Source: Effrenium voratum
Lineage: Eukaryota; Sar; Dinophyceae; Suessiales; Symbiodiniaceae
Reading direction: 5' to 3'
DNA: 64,000 nt
Assembly: GCA_963377175.1 (NCBI GenBank)
Contig: CAUJNA010003794.1
Span: 737,167-801,166, forward strand
The position numbers were made by a program, and so were the translations under genes. Below, piece by piece: positions 10,100-23,547 of the stretch. Numbering within the stretch: the first letter of the stretch is position 1; each line of letters begins with the position of its first letter. The notes under the pieces are model-generated. The model made no database searches, was not told where the DNA came from, and was given only the letters and a program-made list of their open reading frames with translations.

Positions 10100-11960
10100 T
10101 AGGAGTCATTGCAAGGAGTCATTGGTGGTTTCATGACCCCCTTCTCCTTACCATCAGCCCCTGGGGGCCCCTGGAAGGTCAGAAGGGGGATCATTGGAGA
10201 AGGGGTTTCATACCAGCCACCGGCCAGCCTACTGCCAACCACCTAACCACAACCACCAACCACACCACCAAAAAAAACTATAGGAAACCTTTTCTGGAAA
10301 CACTTCACATCCTTAAAACATTCGTGTGTATGTGTATGTATATGTATATATATGTGTGCCTTACGTGTATACACAAATATATATGTGTACAAATCATACA
10401 CACAAAAAAAGGCTGACCTAGGAGTCATTGCTAGGAGTCATTGCTAGGAGTCATTGCAAGGAGTCATTGCTAGGTTGGTGGTTTCACCCTTCATCATCCC
10501 TTCCAGTGGTGCTCATCAGCCCCTGGGGTCCACTGGGACGGTCAGAAGGGGGATCATTGGAGAAGGGTTTCAGGGGTACCAGCCAGCCACCAGCCAGCCT
10601 ACCAACCTACCCTCCGCCTGACCACACCAACCTACCAACCACCAACCACACCACCAAAAAAAACTATAGGAAACCTTTTCTGGAAACACTTCACATCCTT
10701 AAAACATTCGTGTGTATGTGCATGTATATATATATATATATTTATATGTATATGTGCATTACGTGTATACACATATATACATGTATACATATCATACACA
10801 CACAAAAAAGTAGGAGTCATAGCTAGGAGTCATTGCTAGGTTGGTGGTTTCATTATCCCCTTCTCCTCCCCACCCTTCATCATCCCTTCCAGTGGTGCTC
10901 ATCAGCGGACCCTCCCAAGGGTCCACTGAAAGGTCAGAAGGGGGATCATTGGAGAAGGGGTCCCAGGGGTACCACCAGCCAGCCACCAGCCAGCCTACCA
11001 ACCTACCAACCACTTAACCACACCAACCTACCAACCACCAACCACACCACCAAAAAAAACTATAGAAAACCTTTTCTGGAAACGCTTCACATCCTTAAAC
11101 CATTCGTGTGTATGTGTATGTATATATATATAAGCATTACGTGTATACACATATATACATGTATACATATCATACACACAAAAAAGGCTGACCTAGGAGT
11201 CATTGCTAGGAGTCATTGCTAGGAGTCATTGCAAGGAGTCATTGCTAGGTTGGTGGTTTCATTATCCCCTTCTCCTCCCCACCCTTCATCATCCCTTCCA
11301 GTGGTGCTCATCAGCGGACCCTCCCAAGGGTCCACTGAAAGGTCAGAAGGGGGATCATTGGAGAAGGGGTCCCAGGAATACCACCAGCCAGCCACCAGCC
11401 AGCCTACCAACCTACCACCAACCACACCACCAAAAAGAACTATAGGAAACCTTTTCTGGAAACACTTCACATCCTGAAAACATTTGTGTGTATGTGTAGG
11501 TATATAAATATATATGTGCATTACGTGTGTACGAATATATACATGTATACATATCATACACACAAAAAAGGCTGACCTAGGAGTCATTGCTAGGAGTCAT
11601 TGCTAGGAGTCATTGCAAGGAGTCATTGATGGTTTCATGATTCCCTTCTCCTCCCCACCCTTCATCATCCCTTCCAGTGGTGCTCATCAGCCCCTGGGGT
11701 CCACTGGAAGGTCAGAAGGGGGATCATTGGAGAAGGGGTACCACCAGCCAGCCACCAGCCAGCCTACCAACCTACCAACCACCTAACCCTAGCACCACCC
11801 AAAAAAACCTATAGGAAACCTTTTCTGGAAACACTTCACATCCTTATACAAAGATTATATGTATACACACACACATACACAAATATAGATATATGTATCG
11901 ACACCGACATGTGTATCTCATATACATATGTTTATATACATATATATATATATATATGGT
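10100..11960 (+). repeat. Satellite array, left block (about 4-5 monomers)
   Basis: Monomers of roughly 375-400 bp start at GGCTGACCTAGGAGTCATTG (10,411; 11,184; 11,570). Each holds repeated CTAGGAGTCATTG units, a CCTTCATCATCCCTTCCAG block, a CCCACTGG-type block, an ACCAACCT/CCAGCC sub-repeat field, GGAAACCTTTTCTGGAAACA and an AT-rich TATGTGTAT tail. No gene was found in it. Confidence 0.9.
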
Positions 11961-13920
11961 CACCCCCCCCCATGATCCACATTTTGCCTCTTGCAAGCAA
12001 AAAACACTGGAAAAACACATGTAAAATGCTTGTTTTTGACCACCTGTTCCAGGATCAGATTCTGATCCTGGAAACTTGGGTCAAAAACAAGCATCATTCT
12101 TGATGAGTAGATTAGTCAAAGATTGCGACATTCTTGATGGACAGATGTTAGGCAACTTGAAGCAGATGCTTACAGATGGTTTGTGTGGACAGCCTTCTGG
12201 AAAAAAAGTTAGCAGGGAGCAGATGGAACTTATGGAAGCAGCATGCAGAAAGTGCTGTACTGTCCCTAAAATCCAGGCGTTGGAGGCTGAAAGTGCTGTA
12301 CTGTCCCTAAAAAACCTAAAAAACCAAAACCATTCCAAAAACAGTCTTGGGCACACAAACCTCCTTCTGGCAAGGAATTTTTGGCACTTTTTTTGGTTTT
12401 TTAGGGACAGTACAGCACTTTTTTGGTTTTTAGGGACACTTTTGAACAGTACAGCACTTTCAGCCTCCAAAGCCTGGATTTTAGGGACAGTACAGCACTT
12501 TCTGCATGCTGATGCTCAAAAGTGTTGTACTGTCCCTAAAAAACCAAAAAAGTGCTGTACTGTCCCTAAAAAACCCAAAAAAGTGCTGTACTGTCCCTAA
12601 AAAACCAAAAAAAGTGCTGTACTGTCCCTAAAAAACCAAAAAAAGTGCTGTACTGTCCCTAAAAAACCAAAAAAACGTGCTGTACTGTCCCTAAAGAACC
12701 AAAAATTCCTTGCCAGAAGGAGGTTTGTGTGCCCAAGACTGTTTTTGGAATGGTTTTTTAGGTTTTTTAGGGACAGTACAGCACTTTCAGCCTCCAAAGC
12801 CTGGATTTTAGGGACAGTACAGCACTTTCTGCATGCTGCTTCCATAAGTTCCATCTGCTCCCTGCTAACTTTTTTCCAGAAGGCTGTCCACACAAACCAT
12901 CTGTAAGCATCTGCTTCAAGTTGCCTAACATCTGTCCATCAAGAATGTCGCAATCTTTGACTAATCTACTCATCAAGAATGATGCTTGTTTTTGACCCAA
13001 GTTTCCAGGATCAGAATCTGATCCTGGAACAGGTGGTCAAAAACAAGCATTTTACATGCGCTTTTCCAGTGTTTTTTGCTTGCAAGAGGCAAAATGTGGA
13101 TCAGCGACTCAGCACGATGAGGAGGCACAGATGCCATGATTGGAGCAGAAGGGAGTATCAGGAAGTTACCTCAAATTGAAATGGCTGCAGCAGAGTACAC
13201 GGAAATTTGATGAGCTTGAGATGCAAGCAGTATGTTAATAGCCTCCATTGGGAGTTGGGCTAATAGTACTTCAGCCATCAGTTACACACTGCGGGGTCAA
13301 ACTAAGGAGCCAGAGCTGAGAACAGCAATACCAAATGTGGATCATGGGGTTGGAATATCAGAAAGTTGCCCAGCTTTGCAATGGATGCAGTATAGCACAA
13401 GGAAACTTAATGAGCTTGATATGCAAGCAGACTCAGGCGTACATGGTCAGCAGGCTTTTTTTCCTTGCGGCTTGGAAAACTGAGAGAGTAAAAGCAGTCC
13501 TAAGGACTGTCCCATAAAAAACTATGGCAAATGCCTCTCACTCATAATCAAGCCAAGTTCATTCTCTTGGAGGACGGTCTCCTCGCTCGCGCTGATCTTG
13601 AAGTGCAAGCCTTCGAAGCTGAACACTTCCGATCCTTAGATGGGCAAGAGCAGAAATGACAGCAGAAGGACCCCATAAGAAACTGCAGTTTTCGACTCGA
13701 TGAAATCGGCCAAGTAGCCACATGGTAGATAACCTACTTTTGTAGGCCATCTGGATGGAGCTATAGGGCTCGGCGTGGCGCTCGTTGCCATGGCTGTTAT
13801 TATTTTAACAGCCTCCATTGGGAGACGGGCTAAGAGTACTTCAGCCATTCAAATTTAAGGAGCCAAAGCTGAGACCATACACTGCAGCAATGCCAAATGT
13901 GGATCATGGGGGGGGGGGGG
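11961..13920. mobile_element. ~1.95 kb inverted-repeat element inserted in the satellite
   Basis: The outer ends are inverted copies of AAATGTGGATCATGGGGGGG (left as its complement at about 11,964-11,988; right at about 13,894-13,915). Both sit against AT repeats of the satellite. Inside is a long foldback (11,974-13,102), then a region in which an ~100-bp block (GCCTCCATTGGGAG...GTACTTCAGCCAT) occurs at about 13,240 and again at about 13,810, and a second block (GAGCTTGA(G/T)ATGCAAGCAG) twice. A frame in the arm (motifs ILDGQMLGNLKQMLTDG and SREQMELMEAACRK) looks protein-like, but it is short and not a transposase I know. A non-autonomous or decayed DNA transposon is the likeliest reading. 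Confidence 0.6.
11974..13102. repeat. Foldback: ~405-bp inverted arms around 30-bp repeats
   Basis: Left arm 11,974-12,384 and right arm 12,699-13,102 are near-perfect inverse copies. They carry TTGCCTCTTGCAAGC, CTTGTTTTTGACC, GATGTTAGGCAACTTG and TTGGGCACACAAACC in mirrored order. The ~315-bp centre holds several ~30-bp units (GTGCTGTACTGTCCCTAAAA, then a CCAAAAA run) in both orientations. The RNA would form a very stable hairpin. Confidence 0.9.
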
Positions 13921-13926
13921 GGAGCA

Positions 13927-13959
<33 letters not shown>

Positions 13960-13965
<6 letters not shown>

Positions 13966-16900
13966 GAAACATTCGTGTGTATGTGTATATATACATATAT
14001 GTGCATTACGTGTATACAACTATATACATGTATACATATCATACACACAAATAAGGCTGACCTAGGAGTCATTGCTAGGAGTCATTGCAAGGACCCCACC
14101 CTTCTTCATCCCTTCCAGTGGTGCTCATCAGCCGCTGGGGTCCAAGGCCAGAAGGGGTATCATTGGAGAAGGGGTCCTAGAAATACCACCAGCCAGCCTA
14201 CCAACCTACCAACCACCTAACCACACCAACCTACCAACCACCAACCGCACCACCCAAAAAAAGTATAGGAAACCTTTTCTGGAAACACTTCACGTCCTTA
14301 TACAAAGATTATATGTATACACACACATACACAAATATAGATATATGTATCGACACCGACATGTGTATATAGTATACATATGTATATATAAAACATTCGT
14401 GTGTATGTGTATATATACGTATATGTGCATTACGTGTATACGAATATATACAGGTATGCATATCATAAAAAGGCTGACCTAGGAGTCATTGCTAGGAGTC
14501 ATTGCTAGGAGTCATTGCAAGGAGTCATTGGCCTTCTCCTCCCACCCTTCATCATCCCTTCCAGCGGTGCTCATCAGCCCCTAGGGTCCACTGGAAGGAT
14601 CATTGGAGAAGGGGTCCCAGGGGTACCACCAGCCAGCCACCAGCCAGCCTACCAACCTACCAACCACCTAACCACACCAACCTACCAACCACCAACCACA
14701 CCACCCAAAAAAACTATAGGAAACCTTTTCTGGAAACACTTCACATCCTTATACAAAGATTATATGTACACACACACATACACAAATATAGATATATGTA
14801 TCGACACCGACATGTGTATATAATATACATATGTTCATATACATATATATATATATATATATTATATATATAAAACATTCGTGTGTATGTGTATATGTAC
14901 ATATATGTGCATTACGTGTATACGAATATATACATGTATACATATCATACACAGAAAAAAAGCTGACCTAGGAGTCATTGCTAGGAGTCATTGCTAGGTT
15001 GGTGGTTTCATTATCCCCTTCTCCTCCCCACCCTTGATCATCCCTGGCAGTGGTGCTCATCAGCCCCTGGGGCCCACTGGAAGGTCAGAAGGGGGATCAT
15101 TGGAGAAGGGGTCCCAGGGGTACCACCAGCCAGCCAGCCAGCCTACCAACCCAACCACCTAACCACACCAACCTACCAACCACCAACCACACCACCAAAA
15201 AAAACTATAGGAAACCTTTTCTGGAAAAACTTCACATCCTTAAAACATTCGTGTGTATGTGTATGTGTGTATATATATACATATATGCATTTCGTGTATA
15301 CACATATATACATGTATACATATCATACACAGAAAAAAAGCTGACCTAGGAGTCATTGCTAGGAGTCATTGCTAGGTTGGTGGTTTCATCATCCCCTTCT
15401 CCTCGCCACCCTTCATCATCCCTTCCAGTGGTGCTCATCAGCCCCTGGGGTCCACTGGAAGGTCAGAAGGGGGATCATTGGAGAAGGGGTCGCAGGGGTA
15501 CCACCAGCCAGCCACCAGCCAGCCTACCAACCCAACCACCTAACCACACCAACCTACCAATCACCAACCACACCACCCAAAAAAAGTATAGGAAACCTTT
15601 TCTGGAAACACTTCACATCCTTATACAAAGATTATATGTATACACACACATACACAAATATAGATATATGTATCGACACCCACCTGTGTATATAATGCAC
15701 TTGCGTTTATATATACATATATACATGTATATATATAGATATAACATTCGTGTGTATGTGTATATATACATATATGTGCGTTACGTGTATAGTGCTCATC
15801 AGCCCCTGGGGTCCACTGGAAGGTCAGAAGGGGGATCATTGGAGAAACCACCTAACCACACCAACCTACCAACCACCAACCACACCACCCAAAAAAACTA
15901 TAGGACACCTTTTCTGGAAACACTTCACATCCTTATACAAAGATTATATGCATACACACACATACACAAATATAGATATATGTATCGACACCCACATGTG
16001 TATATAATGCACATACGTTTTAAATAAACATATATATATATGTAACATTCGTGTATATGTGTATATATACATATATGTGCATTACGTGTATACGAATATA
16101 TACATGTATACATATCATACACACAAAGAAGGCTGACCTAGGAGTCATTGCTAGGAGTCATTGCTAGGTTGGTGGTTTCATTATCCCCTTCTCCTCCCCA
16201 CCCTTCATCATCCCTTCCAGTGGTGCTCATCAGCCCCTGGGGCCCACTGGAAGGTCGTAAGGTCAGAAGGGGGATCATTGGAGAAGGGGCCCCAGGGGTA
16301 CCACCAGCCAGCCACCAGCCAGCCTACCAACCCAACCACCTAACCACACCAACCTACCAACCACCAACCACACCACCAAAAAAAACTATAGGAAACCTTT
16401 TCTGGAAACACTTCACATCCTTAAAACATTCGTGTGTATGTGTATGTATTTCTATATATGTGTGCATTACGTGTATACACATATATACATGTATACATAT
16501 CACACACACAAAAAAGGTTGCTAGGAGTCATTGCTAGGTTGGTGGTTTCATCATCCCCTTCTCCTCCCCACCCTTCATCATCCCTTCCAGTGGTGCTCAT
16601 CAGCCCCTGGGGTCCACTGGAAGGTCAGAAGGGGGATCATTACCAACCACCAACCACACCACCAAAAAAAACTATAGGAAACCTTTTCTGGAAACACTTC
16701 ACATCCTTATACAAAGAGTATATGTATACACACACATACACAAATATAGATATATGTATCGACACCCACCTGTGTATATAATGCACTTGCGTTTATATAT
16801 ACATATATACATGTATATATATATATATAACATTCGTGTGTATGTGTATATATACATATATGTGCGTTACGTGTATACGAATATACATGTATACATATCA

Positions 16901-19540
16901 TACACACAAAAAAGGCTGACCTAGGAGTCATTGCTGGGAGTCATTGCAAGGAGTCACCCTTCATCATCCCTTCCAGTGGTGCTCATCAGCCCCTGGGGTC
17001 CACTGGAAGGTCAGAAGGGGGATCACTGGAGAAGGGGTCGCAGGGGCACCACCAGCCAGCCACCAGCCAGCCTACCAACCTACCAACCACCTAACCACAC
17101 CAACCTACCAACCACCAACCACACCACCAAACAAAACTATAGGAAACCTTTTCTGGAAACACTTCACATCCTTAAAACATTCGTGTGTATGTGTATGTAT
17201 TTCTATATATATGTGCATTACGTGTATACACATATATACATGTATACATATCATACACACAAAAAAGGTTGCTAGGAGTCATTGCTAGGTTGGTGGTTTC
17301 ATTATCCCCTTCTCCTCCCCACCCTTCATCATCCCTTCCAGTGGTGCTCATCAGCCCCTGGGGTCCACTGGAAGGTCAGAAGGGGGATCACTGGAGAAGG
17401 GGTCGCAGGGGCACCACCAGCCAGCCACCAGCCAGCCTACCAACCTACCAACCACCTAACCACACCAACCTACCAACCACCAACCACACCACCAAACAAA
17501 ACTATAGGAAACCTTTTCTGGAAACACTTCACATCCTTAAAACATTCGTGTGTATGTGTATGTATTTCTATATATATGTGCATTACGTGTATACACATAT
17601 ATACATGTATACATATCATACACACAAAAAAGGTTGCTAGGAGTCATTGCTAGGTTGGTGGTTTCATTATCCCCTTCTCCTCCCCACCCTTCATCATCCC
17701 TTCCAGTGGTGCTCATCAGCCCCTGGGGTCCACTGGAAGGTCAGAAGGGGGATCACTGGAGAAGGGGTCGCAGGGGCACCACCAGCCAGCCACCAGCCAG
17801 CCTACCAACCTACCAACCACCTAACCACACCAACCTACCAACCACCAACCACAACCACCAAACCAAAAATATAGGAAACCTTTTCTGGAAACACTTCACA
17901 TCAAAAACATTCGTGTGTATGTGTGTATGTATTTCTATATATATGTGCATTACGTGTATACACAATATATACATGTATACATATCATACACACAAAAAAG
18001 GTTTGCTAGGAGTCATTGCTAGGTTGGTGGTTTTCATTATCCCCTTCATCCTTCCCTCATCAGCCTCCACCAGGGGGGATCATCAGGGGGCCACCAGCCA
18101 GCACCCCTACCAGGAAACCTTTTCTGGAACACTTCACATCCTTAACATTCGTGTGTATGTGTATGTCTATATATGTGCATTACGTGTATACACATATATA
18201 CATGTATACATATCATACACACAAAAAAGGTTGCTAGGAGTCATTGCTAGGTTGGTGGTTTCATCATCCCCTTTCCTCCCCACCCTTCATCATCCCTTCC
18301 AGTGGTGCTCATCAGCCCCTGGGGTCCACTGGAAGGTCAGAAGGGGGATCACTGGAGAAGGGGTCGCAGGGGCACCACCAGCCAGCCACCAGCCAGCCTA
18401 CCAACCTACCAACCACCTAACCACACCAACCTACCAACCACCAACCACACCACCAAAAAAAACTATAGAAAACCTTTTCTGGAAACACTTCACATCCTTA
18501 TACAAAGATTATATGTATACACACACATACACAAATATAGATATATGTATCGACACCCACCTGTGTATATAATGCACTTGCGTTTATATATACATATATA
18601 CATGTATATATATATAACATTCGTGTGTATGTGTATATATACATATATGTGCGTTACGTGTGTACGAATATATACATGTATACATATCATACACACAAAA
18701 AAGGCTGACCTAGGAGTCATTGCTGGGAGTCATTGCAAGGAGTCACCCTTCATCATCCCTTCCAGTGGTGCTCATCAGCTCTGGGGTCCACTGGAAGGTC
18801 AGAAGGGGGATCATTGGAGAAACCACCTAACCACACCAACCTACCAACCACCAACCACATCACCAAAAAAAACTATAGGAAACCTTTTCTGGAAACACTT
18901 CACATCCTTATACAAAGATTATATGCATACACACACATACACAAATATAGACATATGTATCGACACCCACATGTGTATATAATGCACATACGTTTAAATA
19001 AACATATATATATATATAACATTCGTGTATATGTGTATATGTACATATATGTGCATTACGTGTATACGAATATATACATGTATACATATCATACACACAA
19101 AAAAGGCTAGGAGAGTCATAGGTGGTTTCATTATCACCCTTCATCATCCCTTCCATTCCAGGGGTGCTCATCAGCCCCTGTCGACTGGAAGGTCAGAAGG
19201 ATCATTGGAGAAGGGGTCCCAGGGGCACCACCAGCCAGCCGCCAGCCAGCCTACCAACCTACCAACCATCTAACCACGCCAACCTACCAACCACCAACCA
19301 CACCACCAAAAAAAACTATAGGAAACCTTTTCTGGAAACACTTCACATCCTTATACAAAGATTATATGTATACACACACATACACAAATATAGATATATG
19401 TATCGACACCCACATGTGTATATAATGCACATACGTTTATATATACCTATATATATATATATAACATTCGTGTGTATGTGTATATATACATATATTTGCA
19501 TTACTTGTGTACGAATATATACATGTATACATACCAGTAG
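13960..19540 (+). repeat. Satellite array, right block (about 13-14 monomers)
   Basis: Same family as the left block. Two monomer types alternate: a short type (~365 bp) ending CATCCTTAAAACATTCGTG and a long type with an added segment TATACAAAGATTATATG...GTATCGACACC before the ATTCGTG tail. Copies at about 17,266-17,630 and 17,631-17,995 differ at very few positions, and 16,9xx-17,265 is nearly the same, so amplification is recent. Shortened monomers occur near 15,790, 16,640, 18,050 and 18,790. No genes. Confidence 0.9.
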
Positions 19541-19574
19541 AGCCGGCGAAGGCGGTGGGCGGAAGTTTCAAAAA

Positions 19575-19985
19575 ATATAAAAACTATAGTTCTCTTTCTC
19601 TTTCTTTTCTTGACTCTGTTTCTCTTCTTCTGCCTTGTCATTGTTTTGTTTTTCTCCGTCATTAGTCCTTTCTTCCTTTCTTTCCTTCCTCCCTTCTTTC
19701 CTTCTTTCTATCTGTCTTTTCTTCCTTTCTTTCGTTTGTATGTCTATCTATCATTCTGTACGTATCTATCTACCTAACTACGTATCTATCTATCCCTCGT
19801 GTTATCTATCTATCTGCTTATCTATCTATCTATCTCTCTATCCATCTTCTCTATCTATCTATATATCTCTATATCTCTCTATCTATATATCTACCTATCT
19901 CTCTATCTATCCATCTCTCTATCTATCCCTCTATCTCTCTCTCTCTCTCTCTCTCTATCTGTCTATCTATCTTTCTATTCGCCTC
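19575..19985 (+). repeat. CT-rich and TCTA microsatellite
   Basis: Begins as TTTC/TTCC-rich sequence and becomes TCTA/TCTC tetranucleotides. All frames through it are low-complexity Ser-Ile-Tyr-Leu artefacts. Confidence 0.95.
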
Positions 19986-20159
19986 GGCCCCAAAGGGGCC
20001 AAGGGCGCTCAGATCTCTTCTCCAAAGAGAATCTTCGCTTTTCCCCCCCAAAATTTTGCTGGGCCCCCCCCCACCCAGGTCGGCTGGCCCAAAATCCTGT
20101 CCGGCAGGCCTTGAAATTTTCGGGGTTCGTCGGCGTCCAGCTCAAATGAACAAGCTGAA

Positions 20160-21650
20160 TCGGTGGAACACGTAAAAGTTCGTAGCACCAAGTCCAGGAG
20201 GTGGACCAAGAAGGATGTCCTGAAAAGCATGACCTGCTGGCCAGGCCTGTCTGACGTGTCTGAGACTAGGCTCAGGCCCAGCCCAACCAGCAACCCGCCT
20301 GCTGACGGCCTGTCAGCCCAGCCCACCCAGCCTCAAGGCCAAGCTTGTCGGAAACAGGCCTAGCCCAACCAACCCGCCCAAGCACGGTCCCAAGTCATCC
20401 AGCAAGCCAGCCCAGGCCCCGGCGCATCTCAGAGCATGCCAGCCACTAGGCCGGCCCCCAGCAAGCTACGCCTGTCTGACGTGCCCCTCAGTCCAGCTCA
20501 GCCCAGGCTGGCCAGGCCTTGACCTCCTGCTTGCGTCTGGCCCCAAGTCATCCAGAACCAGCCCCTTCGGCGCAGTCTGAGACTGGTCTCAAAGTATGCC
20601 AGCCTGAGACTAGCCTCCTCAGCCCACCTGCTGGCGTGTCTTACGTGTCTACAACTGGCCTCAGGCCCAGCCCCAGTTTGAGGCCCAAGTGTGTATGAAA
20701 CAGGCCTTGCCCATCCAGCAACCCACCCAAGCACAGCTCAGCTCAGCCCGCCCAGCCCAAGTTCCAGGCGCAACTACGCGGCAGCCAGCGACCCACCCAT
20801 GGCTTCGCAGCCTTGTGGCTGAGACTAGCTTCAGGCCCAGCCCAACCAGCAACCCACCTCAGCCCAGCCCAGGCCCCGGCGCATCTCAGGGCGCCAGCCT
20901 GAGACTGGTCTTGCTATGCCAGCTACTAAGCCTGTCTGACGCCCCCCAGCCCCTGTCCGGGCCCCAAGCCCCAGCCAAAGTTCCAGAACAGCGTAGTCCG
21001 GCTGCTCAGCAGCCAGCAACCCACCCATGGCTTCGCAGCCTTGTGGCTGAGACTAGCTTCAGGCCCAGCCCAACCAGCAACCCGCCTAAGCAAACCACCC
21101 AAGCCCACCCTGTTTGAGGCCTCAGCATCTAGCGCCAAAACTAGCCTCCAGCCCAGCCCAGTCTGACGTGTCTGAAACTGGCCTCAGGCCCAGCCCAGCC
21201 ATAGCCCAGCCCCCTCAGTGCGGCTGCCCAGCCCGCCGTAAACTAGCTTCAGGCCCAGCTCACCAACAACCCACGCTAGCTTCACCCAGCGCAGGCTTAT
21301 CTGATGTGTCTGAGACTAGCCTGTGGCCCAGCCCAACCAGGCGAGGCCGGCTTGTCTGACTTGTCTGGAGCCAGCTTCAGGCCCAGCCCAACCAGCAACC
21401 CGCGAGCAAGCCAGCCCACCCAAGACTGGCTTCAGGCCCAGCCCAACCAGCCATCCCTGGCCAGGCCCCAGGCGCAGGCCTTCCCCAACCAGCAGCCTGA
21501 TCCGGTGCATGGCATCAATTGGCCCAACGTGCCCCAGCCCTTCGCTCCAAGCTGGCCAGCCCTAGTCTGAGCAAGCAACCCACTCAAGCACGGCCTACCT
21601 TCGCTTCGGCCCCCAGCCCACAGCTTAGCCAGCACGCCCAGCCCAGCCTG
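20160..21650 (+). repeat. Degenerate minisatellite (AGGCCCAGCCCAACCAGCAA)
   Basis: The motif AGGCCCAGCCCAACCAGCAA, usually followed by CCC and preceded by GTCTGA(C/G) and GACTAGCTTC, recurs at irregular spacing, for example near 20,275, 20,835, 21,060 and 21,380. The segment GCAACCCACCCATGGCTTCG, running on into CAGCCTTGTGGCTGAGAC, is present at about 20,790 and 21,018. Frames through it are Pro/Ala/Gln-rich. The first ~80 bp (motif KSRRWTKKDVLKSM in one frame) look more protein-like than the rest. I call it non-coding repeat, though a decayed coding repeat is possible. Confidence 0.7.
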
Positions 21651-21765
21651 CCCGGCCTCTCGGCGCAGGGGAAATACAACGGCACACGCTCGCGTACCGC
21701 GCGGCAGTCTGCTGCCGCTTTACGCGACACGGGCGAAACATGGGTCCCAGGCTCGAATCCCATTG

Positions 21766-21935
21766 CCGCCTCTCTGCTGGCTCGGGTTTTGCGCTTCCTT
21801 TTGCTGACAGCATCGAAAAAACACGGTGTTTTGTTACTTCCTTTTGCTGAAAACATCGCAAAACACGGTGCTTTTCACCTTCCAGCCCCCTGCCGCCTCT
21901 CTACTGGCTCGGGTTTTGCGCTTCCTTTCGCTTGG
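21766..21935 (+). repeat. Direct repeat pair (GCCGCCTCTCT(G/A)CTGGC)
   Basis: The segment GCCTCTCTGCTGGCTCGGGT, continuing TTTGCGCTTCC, at about 21,768 recurs at about 21,893 with one or two changes. Between the copies a second pair (CTTCCTTTTGCTGA(C/A)A(G/A)CATCG) is repeated. Confidence 0.65.
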
Positions 21936-22171
21936 TAAATGCTCATCCCCAGAAAGAGGTCCTTTTTTTTCCAAGGGCACTGAGCAGCTGAGATAGTCTT
22001 GGTTTTAGATTTCAAACCTTCCAAGCAGGACGGCTTCCGAACATCGAACTAGCACGGGCGAACTGGTGCGGTCACAAGCTTTCAGTAGGATTCGGACCTT
22101 CCCAACACTGGATTTCGGTGTTCCTGACCCTGCCCTCAAACTAGGCTGGGCCGAGGCGGGCAGCGCGAAGC

Positions 22172-22261
22172 GTTATCTATCTATCTATCTATTTCTCTAT
22201 CCATCTACCTATCTATCTATCTATCTATCTCTATTTCTATATATTTATCTATCTATCTCTG

Positions 22262-22295
<34 letters not shown>

Positions 22296-22630
22296 CTATC
22301 TCTCTTTCTTTCTATCTCTCTATCTCTTTCTCGATCTCTATCTATCTATCTATCTCTCCATCTATCTCCCGCGTAACTATCTATCTATTTATCTATCTAT
22401 CTATGTATCTATCTATCTGTCTCTCTATCTGTCTATCTCTCTATCTATCTATCTCTCTATCTCTCGATGTATCCCCCTATCTACCTATCTATCTATCTCT
22501 CTCTCTATTTGTCTGTCTCTTCATCTATCTATCTATCTATCTATCTCTCCTTCTTTCTATCTCTCTATCTCACTATATCCATCTCTCTATCTCTTATCTA
22601 TCTCTCTATCTCCCTTTCTTTCTATTTACA
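22172..22630 (+). repeat. TCTA/TCTC microsatellite
   Basis: About 460 bp of TCTA with TCTC and TTTC variants. It follows the phrase GGCCGAGGCGGGCAGCGCGA, which recurs almost unchanged near 41,920 beside other sequence. Confidence 0.95.
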
Positions 22631-22639
22631 TGGTGGTTG

Positions 22640-23380
22640 TTCTAAATTCCTTTGTCCCGAAACGGCCATTCTTCGCGAATAAAAAAGTTACTTTCGCGAA
22701 TCTTTCGCGGATTCATCGCCGTGCACTTTTCATTGCTCAAGTCGGGAAGTCGCAGCTTTTAAGTACCGGTTTAGTACGCAAAATAAAGTCGCAACTTTTC
22801 ATCACAAGGGTAGTGCATGACATGCACTTCCGCGACTCCAGCTGGAAATTCGCAACTTTTCAGCACCAGTACACGAAATGCGCTTCCGCAGTTCCAGCAC
22901 GAAAGCCGCGCAGCCCCAGCTTGAAGTTGCAAGTTTTCAGTATCAAGCTAGTACTCTGACTAGCGCGGCGCTCAGAAAGTACCTCCCCTTGCAATCGAAG
23001 CCTGCGCTTTCGCGCGGGCTTTCGCGGATCTTTCGCGGAACTTTCGCGCAACATCACTCACGTTTCTAAAGCCACCGACTAACACCCGCACACCTGGAGC
23101 ACTAACCAGCGAAGCAGGGTATCAAACTGTAGCGTCGCCAGGCTTCATCAGGGGACAAACAACAAAATGTTTTAATCAGCTTAGAAGGAAGACTCAGCAG
23201 AAAAGATGAGTGTTTTCACATATTACTGATTTGCAAGATGCAGCTACGCAAAACTTTCGCGAACAAAAAAGTTACTTTCGCAACTCCATCGCGAATCTTT
23301 CGCGGAGCTACCTCAGCCAACACCGATGGTCACCGAATACTGAACTTCTTACAAGGACCTTTGAACGACTCCCACATCTC
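22640..23380. other. TTTCGCG-rich spacer, no gene
   Basis: The words TTTCGCG, TTCGCGAA and AAGTTGCGA or AAGTCGCAACTTTT are repeated loosely. They appear to be degenerate relatives of the 61-bp tandem repeat at 23,548-24,050. No coding frame. Confidence 0.6.
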
Positions 23381-23384
23381 TATC

Positions 23385-23545
23385 TATGTATCTACCTATC
23401 TATCTATCTATCTATCTATCTCCCTATCTCTCTTTCTTGCTATCTATCTATCTCTCTGTCTCTCTTTCTTTCTATCTGTCTATCTCTCTCTCTCTCTCTT
23501 TCTATCTATCTATCTATCGATCTATCTATCCATCTATATCATATC
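23385..23545 (+). repeat. TCTA/TCTC microsatellite
   Basis: A 160-bp tetranucleotide tract directly before the 61-bp tandem repeats. Confidence 0.95.
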
Positions 23546-23547
23546 TG

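Noticed and set aside
10411..11600. Satellite monomers considered as a CRISPR-like array
   Set aside because: Monomers are 365-400 bp with no unique spacers, and the sequence is eukaryotic satellite with AT tails.
20160..21650. Pro/Gln-rich frames read as a coding repeat protein
   Set aside because: Unit spacing is irregular, stops break each frame, and both strands are equally open.
21690..21775. tRNA-like signal (GGCTCGAATCC B-box-like word, GCGGCAG/TTGCCGC pairing)
   Set aside because: The T-stem does not pair properly and no D- or anticodon arm could be placed; total length is short.
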